A DNA stretch of 64,000 bases from the NCBI GenBank assembly GCA_040007395.1, contig JBDTVG010000216.1, forward strand, positions 1 to 64,000. Direction: 5' to 3'. This document shows, piece by piece, positions 15,790 to 23,875 of the stretch. The notes beneath the pieces are model-generated. The model made no database searches. It was not told the origin of the DNA and was given only the letters and a program-made list of their open reading frames with translations. Position 1 is the first letter of the stretch; every line of letters starts with the position of its first letter. The DNA is from DATGFK01 sp040007395 (GTDB lineage: Bacteria > Chloroflexota > Anaerolineae > Aggregatilineales > UBA2796). Made by a program: the position numbers and the translations under genes.

Positions 15790-16148
15790 TCCAGCAGCCT
15801 GCCTATTTCGATCCACCGCAGATGATCCAGGAAGTCGTGCTGGTGGGCTGTGGCGGAACCGGCTCCCAGATCGCCCGGAGCCTGTGCCGGATCGTCTACG
15901 ACCTGAAATGCCGCCGCAAGCACGCGCCGACACTCAAGTTTATTGACCCGGATCGCGTGGAAATGAAGAATGTCGGTCGACAAATGTTCACCCAGGCTGA
16001 CGCGGAGTCAAAGGCGTTCAAGGCAGAGAGCCTCGCCCGACGTTTCAACTATAGTCTGGGCCTCGACATTGCCTGCTACAACGAATCGTTCTCTGCCGAA
16101 AAACACGCCAGCTCACACAGCCTAGTCTGTGGGGCAGTGGACAACCAC
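15786..16148 (+). pseudogene. 5' part of PRTRC thiF, interrupted by a Tn7-like transposon
   Basis: The first 121 residues of a PRTRC-type ThiF/E1-like adenylyltransferase: VVLVGCGGTGSQIARSL (nucleotide-binding loop), LKFIDPDRVEMKNVGRQMFT, then SLVCGAVDNH, where the transposon begins. The remainder (LARRELSKVSGLWLDCGN...) resumes at 22846. Reading into the transposon adds CSVSK and a stop, so no full protein is made from this copy. ThiF proteins adenylate the C-terminus of ubiquitin-like or small peptides. Confidence 0.85.
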
Positions 16149-16271
16149 TGTAGCGTCTCAAAGTAATTGCTCCTCATGTCGGCGTGAAAGGACGGTTTAT
16201 CTCAAAGTTACTGCACCGTTTGTCTCACAGTTGTTGCACCAAAACATTCTCTGTCTCAAAGTTACTGCACC
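16149..16271 (+). repeat. Left-end TnsB-binding-site-like repeats
   Basis: Four copies in the same orientation: 16149 (TGTAGCGTCTCAAAGT...), 16199-16217, 16221-16240 and 16252-16271, the last reading TGTCTCAAAGTTACTGCACC. They lie between the transposon end and the ribosome site of the cargo thiF gene. Confidence 0.8.
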
Positions 16272-16291
16272 AAAATGACAAGGAGAGTTTT

Positions 16292-17068
16292 ATGGAATCC
16301 TATGTGTACGATGCACCTTACCACTTCAATCAAATTGTCGTGGTTGGGTTAGGGGGTACGGGGTCGCAAGTCGCCCGCTGCCTAGCCCGACTGCTATATC
16401 ACCATCAGCAGAAACGCCAACACATCCCGAATGTGCTGTTCGTTGACCCGGATGTTATTGAGGCCCACAATGTCGGACGTCAGATGTTCACACCCGCGGA
16501 TGTCGGACAGCCGAAAGCCGCAGTCCTTGCCCGACGATTCAATATGGCCTTAGGATTGCAAATTGCAGCCTGCTGCGAAGCTGTGGACAGTCGGAAGCAT
16601 CTACCGCATGGTAGTCTGGTGTGTGGGTGCGTAGATAATCATCTGGCTCGAGCAGAAATTGCACGCGGGAGTGGCTTCGTATGGGTAGATACCGGAAATG
16701 GCTACGACTTCGGGCAGGTGGTTGTCGGGGACTGTGGCGATGCTGAACAAGTGCGAAAAGGGTTGCGCCAAGCTCAGAACAAACGCTGTCGCTATCTACC
16801 CCATGCCGGGCTGTTGTTTCCCTCCCTACTCCAGCCCGAACCGGAAGTGCCAGATGAACCAGTGCTATCGTGCGGAGAATTGGTGATGCGCGATGAGCAG
16901 CATGTGTTCGTCAATGATTTCGTGGCGACCATAGCCGCTCAGTATCTCTACCGCCTGCTCAACCGAGAGCCGCTGACCACCTTTGCTACTTTTCTTACCC
17001 TGACCCCCGCCCCCAACGTCAAAAGCCTGAGCATTACCTCTGAAGAACTGGAAACCTATCTCCGGTAA
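16292..17068 (+). CDS. Transposon-borne PRTRC-type ThiF (replacement copy of the target gene)
   Basis: A 258-aa ThiF/E1-like protein clearly homologous along its length to the interrupted host copy. VVVVGLGGTGSQVARCLARLL is the ATP loop, then LFVDPDVIEAHNVGRQMFTPADV, SLVCGCVDNHLARAEIARGSGFVWVDTGNG, and the C-terminal VNDFVATIAAQYLYRLLNREPL. Start ATG 16292 is preceded by AAGGAGAG; upstream in-frame codons are transposon-end repeats. It probably supplies the adenylyltransferase activity lost when the element entered thiF. It lies 63 bases before tnsA, in the same direction, so it could instead be part of the transposition module. Confidence 0.85.
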   Translation: MESYVYDAPYHFNQIVVVGLGGTGSQVARCLARLLYHHQQKRQHIPNVLFVDPDVIEAHNVGRQMFTPADVGQPKAAVLARRFNMALGLQIAACCEAVDSRKHLPHGSLVCGCVDNHLARAEIARGSGFVWVDTGNGYDFGQVVVGDCGDAEQVRKGLRQAQNKRCRYLPHAGLLFPSLLQPEPEVPDEPVLSCGELVMRDEQHVFVNDFVATIAAQYLYRLLNREPLTTFATFLTLTPAPNVKSLSITSEELETYLR

Positions 17069-17131
17069 AGGAACTTTTCATCCGCCTACAACGTCTTGCA
17101 CACCAACTTCATAGCGCACAAGGGGATGATA

Positions 17132-17719
17132 ATGCCAGCGAAACCCGGAGGTGCAATTAAAGGGACGTTTCCCAGTCTCAAGCTGAACCGTTCCATCCGT
17201 TATACCTCGACCCTCGAACGAGATTTCCTGTTCGTACTGGAATACGAAGCTCAGGTGGTGCGTTACCAGGAACAACCCTTCGAGGTGAGTGGTATGTTTG
17301 ACGGTGGACTCCACCGATACACTCCGGATTATGCCGTCTGGACAGCGCAGCAGCAGACGCTAGTCGAGTGTAAACCCGCCATGCTGCTTCAAGACAGGCA
17401 TACCCAGCAACAGATTGCGGTTGGGACACAATGGGCCATGTTACACGGATGGCAATTCGAGGTAGTGACCGACAGGTCGCTGCGCGAGGGATACCAATTG
17501 GCGAACCTCAAACTGCTCTGGCGCTACAGCCGCCTCCCCGTTTCCTCCAGTCAACGTCACGAATTCGACGAAGCCTTGGCGCAAACCAATCCTGTGACAC
17601 TGGGGCAGTTGGCGCAAACGCCGGAACAGCTTAACTGCGTGTTCTATCTGTTGTTTCACCATGAACTGCGCACAGATCTGTCACGCCCGCTTGACACCCA
17701 TAGCCCTGTTTGGAGATAA
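17132..17719 (+). CDS. tnsA: TnsA-like endonuclease
   Basis: A 195-aa TnsA N-terminal nuclease-type protein. RSIRYTSTLERDFLFVLEYEAQVVRYQEQP is followed by the restriction-enzyme-like active site: YTPDYAV (Asp near residue 66) and LVECKP (E-x-K near 78-80). TnsA cuts the 5' ends of the transposon so that it moves by cut-and-paste. The ATG at 17132 follows AAGGGG by 6 bases; an in-frame ATG at 17126 is an alternative. TnsB starts 3 bases after the stop. Confidence 0.85.
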   Translation: MPAKPGGAIKGTFPSLKLNRSIRYTSTLERDFLFVLEYEAQVVRYQEQPFEVSGMFDGGLHRYTPDYAVWTAQQQTLVECKPAMLLQDRHTQQQIAVGTQWAMLHGWQFEVVTDRSLREGYQLANLKLLWRYSRLPVSSSQRHEFDEALAQTNPVTLGQLAQTPEQLNCVFYLLFHHELRTDLSRPLDTHSPVWR

Positions 17720-17722
17720 CGC

Positions 17723-19711
17723 ATGGGACGTATTCAACTTCATGTTGGGATGCGCTTGCTGTTAGACGAGCAGATATACCTCGTCCAGGATCTCCTGGAA
17801 GGGGGCCACTGTCGGTTAGAGAATCTAAGTTTTGGAGGTAGCCTGCACCTGGACACCGAACAATTGGCGACGCATTGGGCAGAGGGGCGACTGCGTTTTG
17901 AAGTGAGCGGGCGCGACGCACGCCCCGCCCAGACAAAAGGGCTGACAACCGCTTACACGCACGCCGATTTTGACACCCTGCCTGCCGCACAACGAGAATC
18001 TGCATGGAGCCGCTATCGTGTTCTAGAGAGCCTGTTTCGATATCTTCAGCAACCGCGCTGGATACCGCTTACGCGCCCTCAGCTCCAGACCTTTGTCGAA
18101 CAGCATCCGGAGGTGCAGGTTAGTGTCTTCACCCTCCAACGCTGGCTAAATGCCTTTCTTGCCAGTGGCGGTGACCTGCGCGCGCTCTTGCACCATACAG
18201 ACGAGCGTGGAGGTAAGGGGAAATCACGGTTGCATCCTGATGTGGAGCAGATTGTCCAAAGCACTTTAGCCTCCTGCCAAGCAGACCCGCGTCACCGAAC
18301 GCCGGAGCAGGTGTATGCCCACCTGCTGAACCAGATTGCGGATGAAAATGGTTACCGCGCCGCTATTGACCGTCTTGAACCGCCATCACGGGCAACCTTT
18401 TACCGTCGTCTGGCACAAAGCGGGAAAGCGACCGTCCTACACAGAAAGCCGAATCGTCAGCAACTCCATGCTGTCAGTGCGGTAGAAGCCGGACCACGGG
18501 TCACACGACTATTGGAACGGGTTGAGATTGACCATACGCCACTGCACCTGTTCGTGGTGGATATGGATGACCGTCTTCCAATTGGGCGTCCAACCTTGAC
18601 GATGGCAACCGACAGCTACAGCAAAATGCCGTTTGGCTTTGACATCAGTTTCCAACCGGGCAGTTACCTCACGGTGATGCGCTGTCTGCGTCATGGCATC
18701 CTACCCAAAGAGGACTGCCAGACCCGGTATGGCACCGTGCATCCCTTTCCAGTTTATGGACTGCCCGAAACGCTTGTGGTTGACCGGGGATTGGAGTTTG
18801 TAGGAACCAGCCTGGAAAATGCGCTAGGCATGTTAGGGGTGATTCATGAGGTGATGCCGGGACGAACCCCCTGGTACAAAGGGGGTATTGAACGGTTCTT
18901 TCGCACCCAGAACCAAGGACTGTTGGAAGGGTTGCCCGGTTACACGTTCAGCAACACCTTCAGTCGTGCGGACTATGACCCTGCACAGGATGCCTGTATT
19001 TCATTGGATACCCTCCGGCAGATGCTTCACATCTTCTTGCTGGACATCTACGCTCAACGCTGGCATGAGGGGATTGAGGACATTCCCATGCGTCGCTGGA
19101 ACGAGACACACCGTTCCGGATTGCCCCCAACGTTCTACCATGACGCCGACGAGTTACGAATTCTGCTGTGTGCCAGTGAGAGCCGCACCCTGACGCGACA
19201 GGGAATTGCTTGGGAAACCCTTCACTACAACAGCCCTGCACTGGCACAGCTCCGTTTACGTAGCGGGATTGGGCAGGTACGTTTCCGTTATGACCCGGAT
19301 GACTTGGGCGAGATTTATGTGTTTGACCCCGCACAGGGCTGGCTTACCGTTCCTGCACTGCATCCTGAATATGCTCAAGGACTGTCGCTCTACAAACACA
19401 AGGTCATTCGCCAGCAAGTGTTGCAAGACAAACGCCAGAGTGTTGACATCCAAGCGCTGGCAGCGGCGCGTCTGCACCTACAAAAGCTGGTCAGCGAAGA
19501 ATTTAGTCGTACCCGCAGTAGCCGAGGACGCAAACGGGCTGCCCGCTTTCTTGAAGGGAAACCGCAACCTCCTGTGCTGCCCATTTCTGTACCCGCTTCG
19601 CCACTGCTTGCCCCACCCCCTTTCCCTGCACAGAAAATGGAGAAGGAGGGTTGGAGTGGCGATTATCTGTTGCCTACTACTCGAACGGAGCGAACCACCG
19701 ATGACGATTGA
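17723..19711 (+). CDS. tnsB: TnsB-like DDE transposase
   Basis: A 662-aa protein. The N-terminal part has helix-turn-helix segments for end binding. The retroviral-integrase-like core shows Asp270 (VEIDHTPL), Asp354 (LVVDRGLEF) and Glu390 (GGIERFF), a D-D-35-E arrangement. A beta-barrel-like region follows (LHYNSPALAQLRLRSGIGQVRFRYDPDDLGEIYVFD), then a basic tail (RTRSSRGRKRA) and a Pro-rich C-terminus that may contact TnsC. It performs 3'-end cleavage and strand transfer. Its stop overlaps the tnsC start. Confidence 0.9.
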   Translation: MGRIQLHVGMRLLLDEQIYLVQDLLEGGHCRLENLSFGGSLHLDTEQLATHWAEGRLRFEVSGRDARPAQTKGLTTAYTHADFDTLPAAQRESAWSRYRVLESLFRYLQQPRWIPLTRPQLQTFVEQHPEVQVSVFTLQRWLNAFLASGGDLRALLHHTDERGGKGKSRLHPDVEQIVQSTLASCQADPRHRTPEQVYAHLLNQIADENGYRAAIDRLEPPSRATFYRRLAQSGKATVLHRKPNRQQLHAVSAVEAGPRVTRLLERVEIDHTPLHLFVVDMDDRLPIGRPTLTMATDSYSKMPFGFDISFQPGSYLTVMRCLRHGILPKEDCQTRYGTVHPFPVYGLPETLVVDRGLEFVGTSLENALGMLGVIHEVMPGRTPWYKGGIERFFRTQNQGLLEGLPGYTFSNTFSRADYDPAQDACISLDTLRQMLHIFLLDIYAQRWHEGIEDIPMRRWNETHRSGLPPTFYHDADELRILLCASESRTLTRQGIAWETLHYNSPALAQLRLRSGIGQVRFRYDPDDLGEIYVFDPAQGWLTVPALHPEYAQGLSLYKHKVIRQQVLQDKRQSVDIQALAAARLHLQKLVSEEFSRTRSSRGRKRAARFLEGKPQPPVLPISVPASPLLAPPPFPAQKMEKEGWSGDYLLPTTRTERTTDDD

Positions 19712-20651
19712 CGCTACCCACCGGGAAAGACTACTGAACCTGCCAACCAGTGAGCGAATAGCCTATGTGGAAACCATTCGTATCTGGTATCCCCGTATGC
19801 GGACTATCTATAATGCAGTCGAAGAGACCCACACTGCTAACCCAATGAGCGCTGAACCACAATGCCTCATGGTGGTTGGTCCGACGGGCGTGGGCAAGTC
19901 GACCTTGCTACGTTCCTATACGGTCACCCACCCCCGTCAAGCCTGTCCAGGAGCAGACCGTCTGCCCATTCTGGAAGTAACCGTTCCAGCCCGCGCTACT
20001 ATTCGCAACTTCGCCACTAAACTCCTGTCCGCAGTTGGTGACCCGCTGGCAGACCGCGGCACGGTCGGCAGTATGGAGGCACGTTTACTGCGCTTCATGA
20101 AAGTCTGTGCAGTGGAGATGCTGGTTGTAGATGACCTCCAACACTTTGTCGACCGAGACAGTGAGCGCGTCTTGCACGATGTGAGCAACTGGCTCAAGAA
20201 CCTGGTGAAAGAAACCCATACTGCCTGTATCATGGCGGGATTGCCCGAAGCAGAACAGGTCTTGAGCGCCAATCCGCAATTGGGTCGTTTGTTTGGTGAC
20301 CCGTATGCGCTACAAGCTTTCTGCTGGGATGCCAGCCAGCCAGACACCATCGCCGAGTTTCGCACCTTTCTGAATACTTTGGAAGGGCTGCTGCCACTGC
20401 CGCAGGTGATGCCCTTAACGTCAGCAGAAACCGCTTGGCGTTGTTATGTCGCCTCAGAAGGCAGTATGGCACACCTCATGAACCTTGTGCGGCGAGCAGC
20501 GCAACGCGCTATCCTGCTCGGACACCCTGCGCTCGATGTAACACTGTTGGCAGAAGCTTTCGACCATCGTTTGGCTGGACGGCGACGGGGATTAGCCAAT
20601 CCCTTTTTGGGTGACCTGCCCCAAAACCCAAGAGAACCGCGTCATGCCTGA
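19701..20651 (+). CDS. tnsC: TnsC-like AAA+ transposition regulator
   Basis: A 316-aa AAA+ ATPase with Walker A GPTGVGKST near residues 60-68 and Walker B MLVVDDLQHF near 137-146. Arg-rich late segments (LMNLVRRAAQRAIL) match the TniB/TnsC family. It links the target selector to the transposase and enforces target immunity. The chosen start (MTIDATHRERLL) overlaps the tnsB stop; a much longer in-frame extension lies inside tnsB and is discarded. It overlaps tniQ by 8 bases. Confidence 0.88.
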   Translation: MTIDATHRERLLNLPTSERIAYVETIRIWYPRMRTIYNAVEETHTANPMSAEPQCLMVVGPTGVGKSTLLRSYTVTHPRQACPGADRLPILEVTVPARATIRNFATKLLSAVGDPLADRGTVGSMEARLLRFMKVCAVEMLVVDDLQHFVDRDSERVLHDVSNWLKNLVKETHTACIMAGLPEAEQVLSANPQLGRLFGDPYALQAFCWDASQPDTIAEFRTFLNTLEGLLPLPQVMPLTSAETAWRCYVASEGSMAHLMNLVRRAAQRAILLGHPALDVTLLAEAFDHRLAGRRRGLANPFLGDLPQNPREPRHA

Positions 20652-22788
20652 ACTTCCCCAGCTAGTTTGTCGTCCTCACCCGTTTACGGATGAGTCGTTG
20701 CTGTCCTACCTGCTGCGGTTGAGCGTGGAAAACGGATATGACCGTTTGAGTTGGGTGACCCTTTGGCTCCGAGATTGGACGGGGATTCCTGTGCCACCGC
20801 GTTTGGTCACTACTCATGATTTGGCGTTCCTTAAGGCACTAGCGAATGTCGCGGGTATTTCAACTAGTGCGGTATATCATATGACGGTCAACCGCTATTT
20901 GCCTGTCCAGATGCCACCTGGGACGGCATTGCACCATGCCGCCCTACCTGACGGCACCACGGTTACGCTCGGTGCCTATCCCAACCAAATGAAACGCCAC
21001 TTGCGCTCGGATAGCGCAACCGCCTTTTGCCCACACTGCCTAGCTACTGCGTCCTACCACCGTTTGCACTGGCTGCTCTATCCGGTCTTTGCTTGTATAC
21101 AACACGGCTGTTGGTTACGGGACACTTGTGCAGTCTGTGGTGCATCGGTTTCCATTGCCGCCGTTACTACGGGTCAATGCAGCATATGTCAGGAACTTCT
21201 AGCACAGATGTCCACACTTCCACTAGATGCTCTGGTAGCAAGCACCCAGATGAATCTTGCCTTGAGTCTAGAAGGTGGGTGTCTACCCGACTCCCTCACC
21301 CTACCTCCTCTGACGGCTCAGGCTTTGTTTCGTCTATTGGATGGATGTATGGCAGCAACTCGGCAACTGGGCTGGTCATGGACGGAGCACTATCATCCTG
21401 CTGGTCTGGACATACAACCGTTTCCCGCCACGAGTAACCATGTCCTGAGTGTGATGCAGTTAGGTTGTCTGTACACTGCGGCCTGGGACATGGTGCAGGA
21501 CTGGCCCCACCGCTTCGAGGCTTTTCTGAAAGCGTATCGTTACCGTCCGAACGCTCGGGCCAGCGGAATGCGTCGTGAACTGGGAAACTTCTATGAGGTT
21601 TGGCTCGAAAAAAACTGGAGCCATGCGGACTTCGCTCCTGTACAAGCAGCTTTTAACGACTATTTCGTCACCCACTTTCCTCCCTCACGCGAATTGCTGG
21701 CCTTAAAGCGACTGGAACGCTTTCCCCAACTGAGTCAGCAGTTTGCCTATATCGATGTGCGTAATGCTGCCCGCTCGTTGGGGGTTTCATCTCCTAAGAT
21801 TACTCGTTTAGTGCGTGATGGTTACATTCGGGTCTATCCAGAACAGAGTGCCAACCGTCCGGGGCCTTTCGTTTACCGGGCGGATTTGAAAACGGCACTC
21901 CAGCGACAAGCAGATGCATTGCAGTTCAAACAGGTTGCGGCTCAGTTAGAGGTTAGCGTTCCAACCCTTCAGGCATGGCTAGACGCAGGATTACTACTAC
22001 GTACCGGCGAACGGCTCTCGCTTGGGGTGGCTGTGCCTGTGGTCTGTACGGCAGATGTGAGCACTTTTCGACAACGTTTAGCGCAGCAGGTAAATCTCCG
22101 CACTGAACGTCCTGATGACGCAGTAAACTTGAAAGAAACCTGTGCCCGAAATGGCAAAGTGGGAATGACCGCTACTCAGGTCATTGAGCGCATATTGGCG
22201 GGAAAACTGCCTGCCTACCATCCCGACCCGGAACTCCAACCTTTCAGCGCATTGTGGTTTGAAGCCACTGATGTCGCTGCCCTAACCCAACAAGTGAAAC
22301 AGGAAAACCAGTGGATGAGTTTTCTTGAAGTATGTGCGCTCTTTCCCGTAAGTCGAACAACCCTCCACTTCTGGATTTCGCAGGGATATCTGGTTCCTCA
22401 GGCAACTTATGCCCGTGCTCTCTACTTTGACCGTGCTACAGTCGAGCGTTTCCGGCAGTCCCTTCTAACTTCACGAGATGTCGCCATTACCCTGGAAACT
22501 TCACGCAGTGCGCTGAGCCAGTGGGTACATGCTGGATTACTCTCTGTCGTGAGCGGTTTAGGGCTAAGCACAGGCAAGCAGTTTCTCTTCCAAAAAGCGA
22601 CTATTGAAGCCTTTCATCTGACTTACATCACTCCCTATGAAATTCGTCGGCGATGGGGAGAACCTTTTCGGAGGTCGTTTCAAAATGCGGTTCAGGAAGG
22701 ACGTTTTCCTTCATTCCCTGATGGTCCACCGTCAAAATCTTACCTCCGTGCTGATACTGAGGCTTTTCGCGCCTACTTTGAGCATTAA
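20644..22788 (+). CDS. tniQ: TniQ/TnsD-like target-selection protein
   Basis: A 714-aa protein. The N-terminal TniQ domain (PHPFTDESLLSYLLRLSVENGYDRLSWV) is followed by zinc-binding pairs (AFCPHCLATASYHR, CIQHGCWLRDTCAVCGASV, CSICQELL). The C-terminal 400 residues hold several HTH-like segments (AARSLGVSSPKITRLVRDGYI; QVAAQLEVSVPTLQAWLDAGLL; FPVSRTTLHFWISQGYL; LETSRSALSQWVHAGLL). The size and HTH array resemble TnsD, which reads a specific attachment site. The likely site here is the PRTRC thiF sequence. Start ATG 20644 overlaps tnsC. Its stop lies inside the first right-end repeat. Confidence 0.85.
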   Translation: MPELPQLVCRPHPFTDESLLSYLLRLSVENGYDRLSWVTLWLRDWTGIPVPPRLVTTHDLAFLKALANVAGISTSAVYHMTVNRYLPVQMPPGTALHHAALPDGTTVTLGAYPNQMKRHLRSDSATAFCPHCLATASYHRLHWLLYPVFACIQHGCWLRDTCAVCGASVSIAAVTTGQCSICQELLAQMSTLPLDALVASTQMNLALSLEGGCLPDSLTLPPLTAQALFRLLDGCMAATRQLGWSWTEHYHPAGLDIQPFPATSNHVLSVMQLGCLYTAAWDMVQDWPHRFEAFLKAYRYRPNARASGMRRELGNFYEVWLEKNWSHADFAPVQAAFNDYFVTHFPPSRELLALKRLERFPQLSQQFAYIDVRNAARSLGVSSPKITRLVRDGYIRVYPEQSANRPGPFVYRADLKTALQRQADALQFKQVAAQLEVSVPTLQAWLDAGLLLRTGERLSLGVAVPVVCTADVSTFRQRLAQQVNLRTERPDDAVNLKETCARNGKVGMTATQVIERILAGKLPAYHPDPELQPFSALWFEATDVAALTQQVKQENQWMSFLEVCALFPVSRTTLHFWISQGYLVPQATYARALYFDRATVERFRQSLLTSRDVAITLETSRSALSQWVHAGLLSVVSGLGLSTGKQFLFQKATIEAFHLTYITPYEIRRRWGEPFRRSFQNAVQEGRFPSFPDGPPSKSYLRADTEAFRAYFEH

Positions 22789-22845
22789 CTTTGAGACAAG
22801 GAGCAAGAATTATGAGACAGTGAGCATTAACTTTGAGACGCTACA
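22780..22845 (-). repeat. Right-end TnsB-binding-site-like repeats
   Basis: Three inverted copies of the left-end motif at 22780-22798, 22800-22819 and 22822-22845. The outermost includes the terminal CGCTACA. Spacing is about 20-23 bases. The tniQ stop codon (TAA, 22786-22788) lies in the innermost copy. Confidence 0.8.
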
Positions 22846-23273
22846 ATCACTTGGCTCGCCGTGAACTGAGCAAGGTAAGCGGCCTGTGGCTAGACTGCGG
22901 TAACGACAAAACGAATGGACAAGTTTGCCTGGGCAACACCAGCAAGCTGGATGAGGTGAAGCGCGCCATCAAGGCCAATCAGTTCAGCTACCTGCCGAAC
23001 GCCGCGCTGCTCTTCCCGCAACTGCTGGAGCCAGAGCCTACGCCTGAACCGATACCCACGCCTGCTGCCTCATGTGCCAATCTGGTCGAGATGGGCGATC
23101 AAGCTTTACTCGTCAACGATATGGTCGGCATCGTCGCCGGTGAGTATCTCTACAAACTGTTGAATCGACTGTCCATACTCAGTTTCTTGACCTACATAGA
23201 CTGTGAGGCACTATCGATGCGTAGTTTGCCGATAACTCCAGATAACCTTGGTCAATTCATATTGCGAAGATGA
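22846..23273 (+). pseudogene. 3' part of PRTRC thiF, beyond the transposon
   Basis: Resumes the host thiF frame at Asn-His (the target duplication), then LARRELSKVSGLWLDCGNDKTNGQVCLGN, YLPNAALLFPQLLEPEPTPEP and LVNDMVGIVAGEYLYKLLNRLS to the stop. No start or ribosome site serves this piece except a TTG formed in the transposon end (22833). If translated alone it would lack the ATP loop. It aligns with residues 118-258 of the transposon copy. Confidence 0.85.
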
Positions 23274-23821
23274 TAGGCAAGCAGGCCTCGAAGAGTCGTA
23301 AGGTCAGGCACAATCCGTGCGACCGCTGTCATTATTTGGGATGCTTCCAGTAATGCTCCATCAACAAGATGTTCTCGATAGCCTCCCAACACAAAAGCAT
23401 CCCAATTTAGCCACTCAGTGCGTAGTCTAAGCGGCCAATTTGCAGTAATCACCATAGCATAAAATGGCTCCGAGGTATCTTCAGATCGTCCGGACACATC
23501 AAGCAAAATCTTCGCAAAATCAGCTTTCATATCTGGTGTAATATGTGGGCCAGCCGGTCCTGTAACCAACATCCAATTTTCCTGCTCGATAAGCAGATTG
23601 CCCATGCTCCCGCGATACACATCTCGCCACATCTCAAAGTAGCTTCTTGAGAACTCAATGCGCTGCGTCCAATTCGCCATGCAGTCGATGTGGAAGGGGG
23701 CGTCGCAATATCGGAACAGTGGATGCTTCGGCTCCAACCATACACCCCACGTTGCAAAGGATGGGCGATTAAGGGTCTTGCCACAGATCATACAGTTGGA
23801 ACTCTCCGAGATGATCGCCAT
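23252..23821 (-). CDS. Hypothetical protein with CxxC/HxxC motif
   Basis: A 189-aa protein of unknown family. NCMICGKTL and RYCDAPFHIDCMANW suggest a treble-clef zinc site near the N-terminus. The rest is a mixed soluble domain rich in Trp. It is antisense to the surrounding PRTRC genes, and its 3' end overlaps the thiF 3' end by 22 bases. The start MAIISES at 23821 is preferred to an in-frame upstream TTG or ATG because it directly precedes the zinc motif. Confidence 0.5.
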   Translation of the reverse strand: MAIISESSNCMICGKTLNRPSFATWGVWLEPKHPLFRYCDAPFHIDCMANWTQRIEFSRSYFEMWRDVYRGSMGNLLIEQENWMLVTGPAGPHITPDMKADFAKILLDVSGRSEDTSEPFYAMVITANWPLRLRTEWLNWDAFVLGGYREHLVDGALLEASQIMTAVARIVPDLTTLRGLLAYHLRNMN

Positions 23822-23875
23822 GATGCATCCTTCGTGCTTATTACAAAACATATCTCCATGGGAAAGGATACCACA

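Larger units (their letters stand above)
16149..22845 (+). mobile_element. Complete Tn7-like transposon (thiF cargo, tnsA, tnsB, tnsC, tniQ)
   Basis: A 6,697-bp unit with TGT...ACA ends. Both ends share TGTAGCGTCTCAAAGT, followed by AATTGCTC at the left and TAATGCTC at the right. Flanking 5-mers are ACCAC (16144-16148) and ATCAC (22846-22850), a 5-bp TSD with one C/T change; both encode the same Asn-His. Tandem TnsB-site-like repeats follow inside each end. Genes run in one direction with overlapping starts. No cas genes or guide RNA array are visible, so targeting is presumably by TniQ protein. Confidence 0.9.

Noticed and set aside
19206..19700. Longer TnsC starting at 19206
   Set aside because: The extension overlaps the coding frame of tnsB and has no AAA-family match.
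16149..22845. CRISPR-associated transposon (CAST)
   Set aside because: No Cas12k or Cascade genes and no repeat-spacer array lie in the element. TniQ is large and multi-HTH, TnsD-like.
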